64,000 nt of DNA from Pseudomonas sp. WJP1 (GTDB lineage: Bacteria > Pseudomonadota > Gammaproteobacteria > Pseudomonadales > Pseudomonadaceae). Position 1 is the first letter of the stretch; each line of letters opens with the position of its first letter. Positions 9,410 through 18,758 of this stretch are shown here, piece after piece. The translations under genes were made by a program, and so were the position numbers. The notes under the pieces were generated by a model. That model had not been told where the DNA came from and searched no databases. It worked only from the letters and a program-made list of their open reading frames with translations. The DNA is taken from positions 3,956,501 to 4,020,500 of the forward strand of contig NZ_CP110128.1 in NCBI RefSeq assembly GCF_028471945.1, given 5' to 3'.

Positions 9410-9590
9410 CGTAGGAGCGAGGCTTGCCCGCGAAGAACGATAACGCGGTGCAACAGATGCACTGCGGCGCATGGTTCGCCGGCAAGCCTGGCTCCTACAC
9501 GTGAAAAACGATAACGCGGTGCAACAGATGCACCGCGGCGCGCGGTTCGCCGGCAAGCCTGGCTCCTACAGCGAAGAACGATAACGCGGT
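9410..9590. repeat. REP array with 70-bp tandem units
   Basis: One REP unit in forward orientation (GTAGGAGCGAGGCTTGCC) is followed by two inverted units (GCCGGCAAGCCTGGCTCC). The string ATAACGCGGT recurs at 9441, 9511 and 9581, a strict 70-bp period, so the spacer and inverted REP have been duplicated in tandem. The array ends at the stop codon of the next gene. Confidence 0.85.
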
Positions 9591-10415
9591 TTAACGAGCG
9601 TTCAGGATATAGTGCTCGATGGCCTCGGCCGCGCCGTCCTCGGTGTTGGCTCCGGTCACCACATCGGCCTGGCGTTTGACTTCGTCCTGCGCCTGCCCCA
9701 TGGCAATCGCCAACCCCGCCACCTGAAACATCGCCGGGTCATTGCCGCCATCCCCCATTGCAGCCGTCTGCGCCAACGGAATTCCGAGGAATTCGGCCAG
9801 CGTCTTCAACGCCTCGCCCTTGTTGGCCTGCATCGCAGTCACGTCCAGATAAACCGGCTGCGAGCGAGAGACCTGGGCCTGACCTTCAACTTTCGCCAGC
9901 AACCGGGCCTCCAGCTCAACCAACAACTCTGCGTTGCTGCTGGCGGCGACGATCTTGTCGATGCGGGCGAGGTACGGTTCGAAGCTTTCGACCACCACTG
10001 GCGGGTATCCCAGCCCGTGCTGTTCGCGCGACACCATGGGGCCGGTCGAGTCTTTCAGCAGCCAGTCGCCGCCGCTGAACACCCAGACTTCGATCTGCGG
10101 TTGATCGGCAAACAGCGCCAGCGTCGTCAACGCCGCCGCGGCCGGCAAGTAATGCGCGACGAGCAAACTGCCATCAGGATGAACAAGGGTGCCGCCATTG
10201 AAGGCTGCCGTGGGCAGGTCGACACCCAAGGCCTCGATCGTCTGCAACATGGCCCTGGGCGGCCGGCCAGTGGCCAGGCTGAACAACACGCCGGCCTCAC
10301 GCAACGAACGGACCGCGTCGATGGTGCACTGGCTCAGGCTGTGATCAGGCAGCAGCAACGTACCGTCCATGTCGCTGAGCAAAAACCGGATGGGCTGTGG
10401 CTTGGCTTCACTCAT
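9591..10415 (-). CDS. Cof-type HAD hydrolase (sugar-phosphate phosphatase-like)
   Basis: A 274-residue protein of the haloacid dehalogenase superfamily, Cof/YidA-like branch. Motif I DMDGTLL (near residue 15) carries the nucleophilic Asp. Motif II is the ATGR segment near residue 48, and motif IV is GDGGND near residue 220. Such enzymes remove phosphate from sugar phosphates or cofactors. Its start overlaps the stop of zwf by four bases, so it is probably translated from the same message. A role in removing toxic or side-product sugar phosphates of the pentose phosphate route is an inference. Confidence 0.85.
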   Translation of the reverse strand: MSEAKPQPIRFLLSDMDGTLLLPDHSLSQCTIDAVRSLREAGVLFSLATGRPPRAMLQTIEALGVDLPTAAFNGGTLVHPDGSLLVAHYLPAAAALTTLALFADQPQIEVWVFSGGDWLLKDSTGPMVSREQHGLGYPPVVVESFEPYLARIDKIVAASSNAELLVELEARLLAKVEGQAQVSRSQPVYLDVTAMQANKGEALKTLAEFLGIPLAQTAAMGDGGNDPAMFQVAGLAIAMGQAQDEVKRQADVVTGANTEDGAAEAIEHYILNAR

Positions 10416-11935
10416 CCGAGGCCGTGCCAGACGCGACCATCGCGAGCCAGCAGTTCTTCGGCGGCTTTAGGTCCGTTTTCGCCCGCGGCATAAGTCTGCA
10501 CGCTGGCATCCTGCTGCCAGGCGTCCAGGAAAGGCTGCACCGCACGCCAGCCGTTCTCGATGTTGTCGGCACGCTGGAACAGGGTCTGATCGCCGGTCAG
10601 GCAATCGTAGATCAAGGTTTCGTAGCCGGTGGACGGCTGCATCTCGAAGAAATCCTTATAGGCAAACCCCAGTTCGATGTTGTCCATCTTCAGGGTCTGG
10701 CCGGGCCGCTTGGCCAGCAAGTCGAACCACATGCCTTCGTTGGGTTGAATCTGGATACGCAGGTAGGTGGGCGCCAGCTCATCGACTTCGGTATCGCGGA
10801 ACTGCGCATATGGCGCAGGTTTGAAGCAGATGACGATCTCGGTGTCGCGCACGCTCATGCGCTTGCCGGTACGCAGGTAAAACGGCACGCCGACCCAGCG
10901 CCAGTTGTCGATCATGACTTTCAGGGCGACATAGGTTTCGGTGTTGCTGTCGGGGGCCACCTTGTCTTCCTGGCGGTAACCGCGCAGTGGCTGGCCATCG
11001 ATTTCGCCCGCAGCGTATTGGCCGCGCACCGAATTGGCCCGTGCCTCTTCCACCGACCAGGGACGAATCGCGCCGACCACCTTGGCTTTCTCACCGCGAA
11101 CCGCATCGGCGCCAAACGCGGCCGGTGGCTCCATGGCCACCATCGCCAGCAACTGGAACAGGTGATTGGGCACCATGTCCCGCAGGGCGCCGGTGTTTTC
11201 GTAGAAACTGCCACGGGTTTCGACGCCGACAGTTTCGGCGGCGGTAATTTGTACGTGGTCGATGTAATGGTTGTTCCAGAAGGCTTCGAACAGGCTGTTG
11301 GAGAACCGGCTGACCAGGATGTTCTGCACGGTCTCCTTGCCCAGATAATGATCGATCCGGTAGATCTGCTTTTCCGTCATGACCTTGAGCAGGCAGGCGT
11401 TCAAGGCCTCGGCGGTTGGCAGGTCGGAGCCGAAGGGCTTTTCGATCACCACCCTCCTGAAGGCTTCCGGGTTTTCCTCGAGCAAACCGGATGCGCCGAG
11501 TCGGCGCACCACTTCACTGAAAAAACGTGGCGCGGTGGCCAGGTAGAACACCGCGTTGTCAGTGCCGCTGTCGGCGATTTTTGCCGCCAGCGCTTGATAA
11601 GTGCTGTCGTCCAGGAAGTCGCCCTGGACGTAGCTGATGCCTTTGGCGAGTTTGGCCCACACAGCCGGATCAAGGGACTGATCGCCCTTTCCGACTTTGC
11701 CGGCCACCTCGCTGCGAATAAAGTCTTCGAGCTTCCTGGCGAAGCCTTCATCGCTGATGGCGTTGTGGTCAACGCCGACGATCCGCAGGCCATCCCCAAG
11801 TAAACCGTCGCGCTTGAGGTTGTACAGCGCCGGCATCAGCAGGCGCTTGACCAGATCACCGTGGGCGCCGAACAGGAACAGCGTGGTAGGTGGCGCGGGT
11901 TCAGTCTTGGATTTCCTGCGGATCCCGTGGGTCAT
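10412..11935 (-). CDS. zwf: Glucose-6-phosphate 1-dehydrogenase
   Basis: A 507-residue enzyme that oxidises glucose 6-phosphate to 6-phosphogluconolactone with reduction of NAD(P)+. The N-terminal [12 protein letters not shown] matches the coenzyme-binding GxxGDLxxR motif, and RIDHYLGKE is the active-site signature with the catalytic His and substrate-binding Lys. Other conserved blocks are EKPFG and YLRTGKRM. Pseudomonads often have more than one zwf; this is the copy linked to gnd. Start and stop codons overlap both neighbours by four bases. Confidence 0.95.
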   Translation of the reverse strand: MTHGIRRKSKTEPAPPTTLFLFGAHGDLVKRLLMPALYNLKRDGLLGDGLRIVGVDHNAISDEGFARKLEDFIRSEVAGKVGKGDQSLDPAVWAKLAKGISYVQGDFLDDSTYQALAAKIADSGTDNAVFYLATAPRFFSEVVRRLGASGLLEENPEAFRRVVIEKPFGSDLPTAEALNACLLKVMTEKQIYRIDHYLGKETVQNILVSRFSNSLFEAFWNNHYIDHVQITAAETVGVETRGSFYENTGALRDMVPNHLFQLLAMVAMEPPAAFGADAVRGEKAKVVGAIRPWSVEEARANSVRGQYAAGEIDGQPLRGYRQEDKVAPDSNTETYVALKVMIDNWRWVGVPFYLRTGKRMSVRDTEIVICFKPAPYAQFRDTEVDELAPTYLRIQIQPNEGMWFDLLAKRPGQTLKMDNIELGFAYKDFFEMQPSTGYETLIYDCLTGDQTLFQRADNIENGWRAVQPFLDAWQQDASVQTYAAGENGPKAAEELLARDGRVWHGLG

Positions 11936-12912
11936 TTTTTCGCAGTCTCCACATGGCCACCGAAGCCGAAGCGCTGGGCCGAGAGGATCTTGTCACCAAA
12001 GGTGCCTTGCCCACGGGAACGGTAGCGCGAGAACAGAGCGGTCGTCAGCACGGTGGCCGGTACGGCTTGCTCCATGGCTGCTTCGACGGTCCAGCGACCC
12101 TCGCCGCTGTCTGCCACGGAACCGGAGTAACCGTCGAGTTTCGGATCGCTGGCCAGGGCGTCGGCAGTCAAGTCCAGCAACCAGGACGACACCACGCTGC
12201 CACGCCGCCAGACTTCGGCGATGTCGGCGACGTTCAGGTCGAAACGCTGGTCTTCCGGCAGCAGGGTGCTGGATTTGGTCTTGAGGATGTCGAAACCTTC
12301 GGCGAAGGCCTGCATCATGCCGTATTCGATGCCGTTGTGGATCATCTTGACGAAATGCCCGGCGCCGGCGGGACCTGCGTGGATGTAACCGCGCTCGGCA
12401 CGGTCGTCATCGGATTTGCGGTCCTTGGTGCGCGGGATATCGCCCATGCCCGGAGCGAGGCTTTCGAACAGCGGATCAAGGCGCTTCACGGTTTCGGTAT
12501 CACCGCCGATCATCATGCAATAACCGCGCTCCAGGCCCCAGACGCCGCCGGAGGTGCCGACGTCGATGTAGTGCAGGCCTTTTTCCGAGAGGGTCTTGGC
12601 GCGGCGGATGTCGTCCTTATAGAAAGTGTTGCCGCCGTCGATAATGGTATCGCCGGCTTCGAGCAAGGTGCTCAGGGTGTCGATGGTGTCTTCGGTCGGT
12701 GCGCCTGCCGGCAGCATGACCCACACCGCTCGTGGTTTGGCCAGGCCAGCAACCAGCGCTGGCAGATCGGCGACGCCGGTGGCGCCCTCTCCGCTCAAGG
12801 TTTCGACGAAGGCGGTATTGCGGTCGTACACAACGGTGGAATGTCCGTTGAGCATCAGGCGCCGCGCAATATTGCCGCCCATGCGGCCCAGTCCAATAAT
12901 CCCGAGTTGCAT
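11932..12912 (-). CDS. gnd: 6-phosphogluconate dehydrogenase, decarboxylating (short form)
   Basis: A 326-residue enzyme of the short Gnd class (the classical form is near 470 residues). It starts with the Rossmann motif GIIGLGRMG, and [19 protein letters not shown] is the substrate-binding signature, followed by [20 protein letters not shown] with the catalytic Lys. It oxidises and decarboxylates 6-phosphogluconate to ribulose 5-phosphate. It is the first gene of a three-gene operon with zwf and the HAD phosphatase, joined by 4-bp overlaps. Short forms are often NAD-preferring, but that cannot be read here. Confidence 0.93.
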   Translation of the reverse strand: MQLGIIGLGRMGGNIARRLMLNGHSTVVYDRNTAFVETLSGEGATGVADLPALVAGLAKPRAVWVMLPAGAPTEDTIDTLSTLLEAGDTIIDGGNTFYKDDIRRAKTLSEKGLHYIDVGTSGGVWGLERGYCMMIGGDTETVKRLDPLFESLAPGMGDIPRTKDRKSDDDRAERGYIHAGPAGAGHFVKMIHNGIEYGMMQAFAEGFDILKTKSSTLLPEDQRFDLNVADIAEVWRRGSVVSSWLLDLTADALASDPKLDGYSGSVADSGEGRWTVEAAMEQAVPATVLTTALFSRYRSRGQGTFGDKILSAQRFGFGGHVETAKK

Positions 12913-13184
12913 GTGCTGATGCTCCCTACTACAAATAAATGTGTGTCAAAGGTTATAGCCCAACGCGACTCATGAGGTTAGTCCAGAGCGTTGGCGTGAA
13001 GTTTCCGGGCATTGTGCCCGATCCTGATGGATAACGTCGGGAATCGTGCCGAAGACACAACGACCATGAAAAATAAAAAAGTTCCCTTCGGGGGCAAAAG
13101 AAATCAAAATTGGCGCCGATAGTAGTTCAGCCACCGATTTCGGCGGCCAACTACAGTTGAGACACGCCATTTGCGAGGTGAGCA

Positions 13185-13361
13185 ATGGGCACAGTACACA
13201 CCGCACTGCCAGCACAAACCCTTTTCGTCACTATCCGTCGCGATGAATTGCGTCAGTTGAAAGACGAGCGCGACCAGTTGAAACAGGAGCTGGCGCAACT
13301 GCGCTTGCTGATCCAGGGCCAACAGCCCTTGCCATTGCCCCAGCGGGCACCTCACGCCTGA
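13185..13361 (+). CDS. Small coiled-coil protein
   Basis: An ORF of 58 codons starting MGTVHTALPAQ. Residues 18-45 form a strongly charged heptad pattern (ELRQLKDERDQLKQELAQLR) expected to make a coiled coil. The C-terminus is Pro/Gln-rich. A GAGGTGA element lies shortly before the ATG, and codon use resembles the neighbours. No function is recognised; it could be a small protein-binding adaptor. The upstream region 12913-13184 holds only a tiny 18-codon ORF (13066-13122) without a ribosome binding site. Confidence 0.65.
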   Translation: MGTVHTALPAQTLFVTIRRDELRQLKDERDQLKQELAQLRLLIQGQQPLPLPQRAPHA

Positions 13362-13377
13362 TCTTCCCGCCGAAACC

Positions 13378-13400
13378 GGAAGCAGCCTTGCACTGCTTCC
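13378..13400 (+). terminator. Hairpin after the small coiled-coil gene
   Basis: GGAAGCAG and CTGCTTCC form a perfect 8-bp stem with a 7-base loop, 16 bases after the stop codon. There is no T-run directly after it, so terminator function is uncertain. Confidence 0.45.
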
Positions 13401-13562
13401 GACACGCCATATCCCCCCTTTACTCCCGGCAACTCACGAAGTTTTCACATTCGCTTGTTGATACTCCGGCGCATTGTGCGCCGCCTGGCTGCGTGCGGCT
13501 GTCGTTTTTTTTCGGCGACTGCGTGGCCAAGCGGTGCGACTGACTACTGGCTGGAGCGTTGA

Positions 13563-15308
13563 ATGACTTGGTTTAAACGCAGCGATTCGTCTGCGAAAGG
13601 TTTCGATTGGGCAGGATTTCTCTGGTTGTTCCTGTTCTTCTGGTATTTTTCCGGCATCACCCAACTGTTGATCCAGCTGACCGGCACCTCCGGTTTCACC
13701 GGCTTTCGCCAGGCGTTCGTGATGAGTGCCATCTGGCTGGCGCCGATGCTGCTGTTCCCCCGGCAAACCCGAGTGATGGCCGCGGTCATCGGCGTGGTGC
13801 TGTGGGCGTGCTCGATGGCCAGCCTCGGTTACTTCTTCATCTACCAGCAGGAATTCTCCCAAAGCGTCATCTTCATCATGTTCGAGTCGAACGTGTCCGA
13901 AGCCGGCGAGTATATGACCCAGTATTTTGCCTGGTGGATGGTCCCGGCCTTCCTCGCCCACACCGCAGTCGGTTACTTCCTGTGGACACGCCTGCGCCCG
14001 GTGTACCTGCCTCGCGCCAAGGCCCTGGTGGTGGCCACCGCCATAGTGGTCGGGGTGATCGGCTATCCGCTGGTCAAGCACACCTTGCGTACCGGCAGCT
14101 TCGCCGAAGGCTTCGAGAAATTCGAAACCCGCATCGAGCCAGCGGTGCCATGGCAGATGGCCGTGGCTTATCACCGCTACCTCGATACCCTGGCTAATAT
14201 GCAGCAGATGCTGCACAGCGCGAGCAAGGTTGCGCCACTGCACAACTTCAAGGACTCGACGGCCAACCAGCCAGCGACCCTGGTGCTGGTGATTGGCGAA
14301 TCCACCAACCGTCAGCGCATGAGCCTGTACGGCTACCCTCGGCAAACCACCCCGGAACTGGACAAGCTCAAGGACCAGCTGGCGGTCTTCGATAACGTCA
14401 TCACGCCGCGCCCGTACACCATCGAGGCGTTGCAACAGGTGCTGACCTTCGCCGACGAAGAAAACCCTGAGCTGTACCTGTCCACGCCGTCCCTGGTCGC
14501 CATGATGAAACAGGCCGGCTACAAGACGTTCTGGATCACCAACCAGCAGACCATGACCAAGCGCAATACCATGCTCACGACCTTTTCCGAGCAGGCCGAC
14601 GAGCAGGTGTACCTCAACAACAACCGCAACCAGAATGCCGCCCAGTACGATGGCGACGTGATCGAGCCGTTCAACAAGGCCCTGACCGACGCGGCACCGC
14701 GCAAGCTGATCGTGGTGCATCTGCTCGGCACGCACATGAGCTACCAGTACCGCTACCCTGCGACCTTCGACAAGTTCAAGGACCGCAATGGCGTTCCGGC
14801 GGGCGTACGTGACGATCAACTGCCAACCTATAACAGCTATGACAACGCCGTGTTGTACAACGACTTCGTGGTGTCGAGCCTGATCAAGGACTTCGCCAAG
14901 TCGGACCCGAACGGCTTCCTGTTCTACCTCTCCGACCACGGTGAAGACGTGTTCGACTCCCCAGGCCATGGCACGCTGGGGCGCAACGAGAACAAGCCGA
15001 CGGCGCCGATGTACACCATCCCGTTCATGGCCTGGGCCTCACCAAAATGGAAAGAAAGCCACGACTGGAACTTTGGCGCTGACCTGGAGCGTCCCTACAG
15101 CAGCTCGCACCTGATCCATACCTGGGCAGACCTGGCGGGCCTGAGCTTCGATGAACTCGATCGCACCAAGAGCGTAGTCAGCGACAGCTTCAAGGCACGG
15201 CCATTGCTGATCGGCAACCCTTACGAGCGGCAACAGCGACCCTTGATCGATTTCAGCTTGATCAAGCCCAAAGCTGCGCCAGTCTTGCCGGAAGTCGTGC
15301 AAAAGTAG
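13563..15308 (+). CDS. cptA: CptA/EptC-type phosphoethanolamine transferase
   Basis: A 581-residue protein with about five membrane helices in residues 18-170 and a periplasmic sulfatase-like catalytic domain from about 235. Thr248 in VIGESTNRQRMSLYGYPR is the expected phosphoethanolamine-accepting nucleophile. SDHGED (near 459) and GHGT nearby provide zinc ligands. The family transfers phosphoethanolamine from phosphatidylethanolamine to LPS core or lipid A, which lowers binding of cationic peptides. It stands alone, followed by a REP pair. Core versus lipid A as target cannot be decided from sequence. Confidence 0.88.
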   Translation: MTWFKRSDSSAKGFDWAGFLWLFLFFWYFSGITQLLIQLTGTSGFTGFRQAFVMSAIWLAPMLLFPRQTRVMAAVIGVVLWACSMASLGYFFIYQQEFSQSVIFIMFESNVSEAGEYMTQYFAWWMVPAFLAHTAVGYFLWTRLRPVYLPRAKALVVATAIVVGVIGYPLVKHTLRTGSFAEGFEKFETRIEPAVPWQMAVAYHRYLDTLANMQQMLHSASKVAPLHNFKDSTANQPATLVLVIGESTNRQRMSLYGYPRQTTPELDKLKDQLAVFDNVITPRPYTIEALQQVLTFADEENPELYLSTPSLVAMMKQAGYKTFWITNQQTMTKRNTMLTTFSEQADEQVYLNNNRNQNAAQYDGDVIEPFNKALTDAAPRKLIVVHLLGTHMSYQYRYPATFDKFKDRNGVPAGVRDDQLPTYNSYDNAVLYNDFVVSSLIKDFAKSDPNGFLFYLSDHGEDVFDSPGHGTLGRNENKPTAPMYTIPFMAWASPKWKESHDWNFGADLERPYSSSHLIHTWADLAGLSFDELDRTKSVVSDSFKARPLLIGNPYERQQRPLIDFSLIKPKAAPVLPEVVQK

Positions 15309-15329
15309 TCCCTTCAACACCATTCAAAC

Positions 15330-15421
15330 CTGTGGGAGCGGGCTTGCTCGCGAAAGCGGTGGACCAGTCGAAATCATCGTTGACTGACACTCCGCTTTCG
15401 CGAGCAAGCCCGCTCCCACAG
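15330..15421. repeat. REP pair, GTGGGAGC type
   Basis: CTGTGGGAGCGGGCTTGCTC and its inverse GAGCAAGCCCGCTCCCACAG face each other over about 50 bases. The TTTCGCG / CGCGAAA parts extend the symmetry. It may also help end transcription of cptA. Confidence 0.85.
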
Positions 15422-15449
15422 TCGTTTTGTGTTGCAGGAAAACGCCCAA

Positions 15450-15468
15450 AATAATAATTATTCTCGTT
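15450..15468. promoter_or_regulatory. Fur box upstream of the siderophore receptor
   Basis: AATAATAATTATTCTCGTT agrees with the 19-bp Fur consensus AATGATAATNATTATCATT at 15 of 18 informative positions. It lies about 75 bases before the receptor start, suggesting iron-repressed transcription. Confidence 0.75.
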
Positions 15469-15542
15469 TACCCCTAAATCCCTCCCCCCTCCTTCGTCTT
15501 TGCATAAACGGATTTTCCCTCGACGACAAGGAGTCGGCCGCG

Positions 15543-17783
15543 ATGTTCGCGCCTATCACCCGTTCCATGACTTTTACCCTTGGCCTGTGCGGTGCCGCAC
15601 TGAGCCCGGATCTGCTGGCTGAAACCGAAACCGAGAGCGCCCCACTGGCGCCAACCCTCATGCTCGGCGCCACCAACGTCACCGCCCAGGACCTGGGCAG
15701 CACCACCGAAAACACCGAGTCGTATACCACCGGTGCGATGAGCACCGCCACCCGCCTGAACCTGTCCATCAAGGACACACCGCAATCGGTTTCCGTGGTC
15801 ACGCGCCAGCAAATGGACGATTTCAAACTCGGCAGCCTGTCCGAAGCCATGAGCCAGACCACAGGCGTGGTGGTCCAGCACAACGACTCGGACCGGGTCA
15901 GCTATTCCTCGCGCGGCTACACCATCAACAATTTCCAGATCGATGGCATGTTGAATACCTTCAGCTACATGAAGTCCGATTCCGACACCATCATCTACGA
16001 CCACATCGAAGTGGTACGCGGTGCAACGGGCCTGACCACCGGCGCGGGCGATCCTTCGGCCACCATCAACATGGTGCGCAAACGCCCCACGTCGCAGTGG
16101 GAAGCCAAGACCGGTGTCAGCGGCGGCAGTTACGACGATTACTACAGCTACCTGGACGTCGGCGGTCCGCTGGCGTTCGACGGACGCCTGCGCGGTCGTG
16201 GGGTGGTGGCCTACCGCGACAGCGATTCGTACCGGGACAAATACCAGCAGCAACGGGAAGTCGGCTACGGCGTGCTCGAGGCCGACCTGACCGACGACAC
16301 CCTGCTGGCGGTGGGTTACGACTATCAGAACAAGCACGTGCAAGGTACGTCCTGGGGCACGGTGCCGTACTGGAACGCCGACGGCAGCAAGGCCAATCTT
16401 GGGCGCTCGACCAACATGGCCACGCCCTGGAGTTCCTGGCCGCTCAAGGACAAGACCGCGTTCGCCAACCTCGACCACCAGCTCGGCGGCGGGTGGCAGC
16501 TCAAGGCCGCCTACACCCACCGCGAAAGCGACACCGACGGCAAGATCTACTACGCCGGCGGCGGCTTCCCCGAGGCGGACCGCAGCGGCATGGTCGCCAA
16601 CGTCAGCCACATGATCGGCACGCAAAAAATGAAAGCCTATGATTTCAACGTGTCCGGTCCCTACACGTTGCTGGGCCGCGATCACGAAATGATGGTGGGT
16701 TATGGCGAAGCCGAGCGCCGTGAGGATTCGCCTTACACGGTGGATGGCCCTCGAGCTGCAGATTATGAAAATGTCCCTGACTGGAAATACATGGGCAACA
16801 TCGGCAAGTTTCCCGACACCGTTACCAGCCTGACAGGCTCGAAAGACTATACCCGGCAGAAAGCCGGCTACCTGGCCTCGCGCCTGAACCTCACCAACGA
16901 ACTGCACGCCGTTCTCGGCAGCCGCTACGGCAGCTGGAAAACCTCGACCACCACCAACAGCTACGACGACAACCTGCAACTGAACGGCATTGATCACAGC
17001 AGCCAGCAACAAAACGACATGTGGACGCCCTATGCCGGCCTGCTTTACGACTTGACCCCGGAGTACACCGTTTACGTCAGCTACACCGATATCTTCAAAC
17101 CGCAGACGGTGCGAGACAGCAGTCGCAAATACCTTGAACCTGTGGTCGGCAGCAACTATGAACTGGGTCTCAAGGGCAGCCTGCTGGAAGAACGATTGAA
17201 CCTGGCCACCGCATTATTCTGGAGCAAGCAGGACAACGTCGCGGAACTGGACGACTCGGTGCCGCCGGACCCGGTGACCGGCGAGGAGTTCTATAAATCC
17301 AGCGGTAAAGGCAACAAGGTGCAAGGCTTCGAAGCCGAGCTGTCAGGCGAAGTCATGGAGGGCTGGAACATGACCGCCGGTTACACCTACACCCATTCGG
17401 TCGACGGTGAAAAACAGCGCATCAACACGGTCCAGCCGTTGAACATGTTGCGGTTCTCCACGGCCTATCACTTGCCCGGCGAGTGGCAGGCGCTGACCGT
17501 CGGTGCTGCGCTTAATTGGCAGAGCGACATCTATCGCGGCGCCAATCGCCCGGTCGGTCGCCGCGCCGATAACAGCATCATCACCGAACGCACGAACATC
17601 CAGCAGGAGGCCTACACCGTGGTCAACCTGATGTCGCGCTACGAATTCGACCGGCACCTGTCCGCCTCGTTGAACGTCAACAACCTGTTCGACAAGAAGT
17701 ACTACGATAACGTCGGTTTCTACAACGGCGTGTATTGGGGAGACCCGCGCACGGTGACCCTGAGCCTGGACTGGAAGCTCTAG
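15543..17783 (+). CDS. TonB-dependent ferric siderophore receptor
   Basis: A 746-residue outer-membrane receptor. A signal peptide ends near residue 25 and is followed by the plug domain (about 60-210), with the typical DTPQSVSVVTRQQM and EVVRGATGL motifs. A 22-strand barrel ends in the terminal Trp-Lys-Leu of SLDWKL. It lacks the extra N-terminal signalling domain of FpvA or FecA, so it is not expected to signal to an anti-sigma factor. The start at 15543 follows AAGGAG, whereas the in-frame upstream extension crosses the Fur box. The siderophore cannot be named from the sequence. Receptors of this FhuE/FpvB-like class take hydroxamate or pyoverdine-type chelates. Confidence 0.88.
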   Translation: MFAPITRSMTFTLGLCGAALSPDLLAETETESAPLAPTLMLGATNVTAQDLGSTTENTESYTTGAMSTATRLNLSIKDTPQSVSVVTRQQMDDFKLGSLSEAMSQTTGVVVQHNDSDRVSYSSRGYTINNFQIDGMLNTFSYMKSDSDTIIYDHIEVVRGATGLTTGAGDPSATINMVRKRPTSQWEAKTGVSGGSYDDYYSYLDVGGPLAFDGRLRGRGVVAYRDSDSYRDKYQQQREVGYGVLEADLTDDTLLAVGYDYQNKHVQGTSWGTVPYWNADGSKANLGRSTNMATPWSSWPLKDKTAFANLDHQLGGGWQLKAAYTHRESDTDGKIYYAGGGFPEADRSGMVANVSHMIGTQKMKAYDFNVSGPYTLLGRDHEMMVGYGEAERREDSPYTVDGPRAADYENVPDWKYMGNIGKFPDTVTSLTGSKDYTRQKAGYLASRLNLTNELHAVLGSRYGSWKTSTTTNSYDDNLQLNGIDHSSQQQNDMWTPYAGLLYDLTPEYTVYVSYTDIFKPQTVRDSSRKYLEPVVGSNYELGLKGSLLEERLNLATALFWSKQDNVAELDDSVPPDPVTGEEFYKSSGKGNKVQGFEAELSGEVMEGWNMTAGYTYTHSVDGEKQRINTVQPLNMLRFSTAYHLPGEWQALTVGAALNWQSDIYRGANRPVGRRADNSIITERTNIQQEAYTVVNLMSRYEFDRHLSASLNVNNLFDKKYYDNVGFYNGVYWGDPRTVTLSLDWKL

Positions 17784-17888
17784 GCGATGTTAATTCCCAT
17801 TTAACGGAATCGGCGGATAATGAGCGTTCGACTTTGATTCATTGACTCATGGACGAAAGGCATCCGACATCTGTAAGTGGGAGGCACC

Positions 17889-18104
17889 ATGAAAAGATCC
17901 ACGTTGATCCTCGCAGTCCTGATGACGCTGGGCTCTGCCAGCGCCTTTGCCGAAGGCGGCGCCGAACGCATGCGCTACTACTACGAAACCCTGCACTACA
18001 ACCAGCAAGTGGCGCTGGGCAACATCACGCCAGAGCAGGCGAAAGAGCTGCGGGTGCCGGACGATCAAACCGCGCAAATGACCGAGTCCTATCGGCCGAA
18101 ATGA
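17889..18104 (+). CDS. Small secreted hypothetical protein
   Basis: A 71-residue protein with a clear signal peptide (residues 1-20, ending ASAFA), leaving a mature part of about 50 residues with a Tyr-rich stretch (RMRYYYETLHY). No cysteines or known domain. GGGAGG precedes the ATG. It lies 105 bases after the receptor gene but has its own leader, so joint regulation is uncertain. Confidence 0.75.
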   Translation: MKRSTLILAVLMTLGSASAFAEGGAERMRYYYETLHYNQQVALGNITPEQAKELRVPDDQTAQMTESYRPK

Positions 18105-18149
18105 TTGCTACACCTCTGACCGTTTGCTCTTCGGTCAGAGACTTCTGTT

Positions 18150-18177
18150 GGGCGTCCTGATGGACGCCCTTTTTTTG
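18150..18177. terminator. Rho-independent terminator
   Basis: GGGCGTCC and GGACGCCC form an 8-bp stem with loop TGAT, followed by seven T. A second hairpin (CTCTGACCG / CGGTCAGAG) lies just before it. Placed between the small secreted protein and the convergent GNAT gene. Confidence 0.88.
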
Positions 18178-18183
18178 CCCGGA

Positions 18184-18681
18184 TTAAAGGGGTTTGATCC
18201 AGAACATCATGCGCCCGTGTGCCGGGTCGAACTCGCCCGGGGCAAAGCCGAACTTGCTGTAGGACGCCTGCGCCGGCGCATTGCCTTCCAGCACCTCCAG
18301 GGTGATCTTGCAGCAGCCGCGCTGACGGGCGATGTCCTCGACCTTGTGCAGCATCCGCTGGCTCAGGCCCAGGCCGCGAAACTTCGGCACCACCGCCACG
18401 TCGTGCACGTTGACCAAGGGCCGGCAGGCAAAGGTCGAAAAACCTTCAAAGCAATTGATCAAACCGGCCGGCTCGCCGCCGACAAAGGCCAGCACGCTGA
18501 ACGCATGGGGGCGCTTGGCCAACTCGCTCGGCAGGTGTTCCAGCACCGTGGCAGGCAGGGAATGACCACCCCCCATTGGATCTTCGGCGTAACTGTTCAA
18601 TACCAGGCCGATCGCCTCGGCATGCACCGGATTGGTGTAGCTGGCTTGAAGCACAAGAATTTCTGCGGAATCCATTTCCAT
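18184..18681 (-). CDS. GNAT family N-acetyltransferase
   Basis: A 165-residue GNAT-fold protein. The acetyl-CoA site is visible as VHDVAVVPKFRGLGLSQRML (about 92-111; R-x-x-G-L-S variant of the R/Q-x-x-G-x-G/A motif). The C-terminal half has the usual N-x-x-A-x-x-x-Y-x-x-x-G-F pattern (NAPAQASYSKFGF). It acetylates an unidentified small molecule or protein. An ATG two codons later (18675) fits the GGGGA ribosome site slightly better. Confidence 0.83.
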   Translation of the reverse strand: MEMDSAEILVLQASYTNPVHAEAIGLVLNSYAEDPMGGGHSLPATVLEHLPSELAKRPHAFSVLAFVGGEPAGLINCFEGFSTFACRPLVNVHDVAVVPKFRGLGLSQRMLHKVEDIARQRGCCKITLEVLEGNAPAQASYSKFGFAPGEFDPAHGRMMFWIKPL

Positions 18682-18758
18682 CCCCGATCACATGAAGTAG
18701 TCCCGATACGTAGGCATCGGACTACGACCCTATCCTGAGCGTCATGCGTATTGCAATC

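Noticed and set aside
13463..13478. GGCGCATTGTGCGCC hairpin before cptA
   Set aside because: No T-run and not next to a stop codon; too short to call an operator without further support.
13434..14969. 511-codon open frame antisense to cptA
   Set aside because: GC-rich shadow frame with His/Gly/Val-rich composition and no domain; the sense strand encodes a complete family member.
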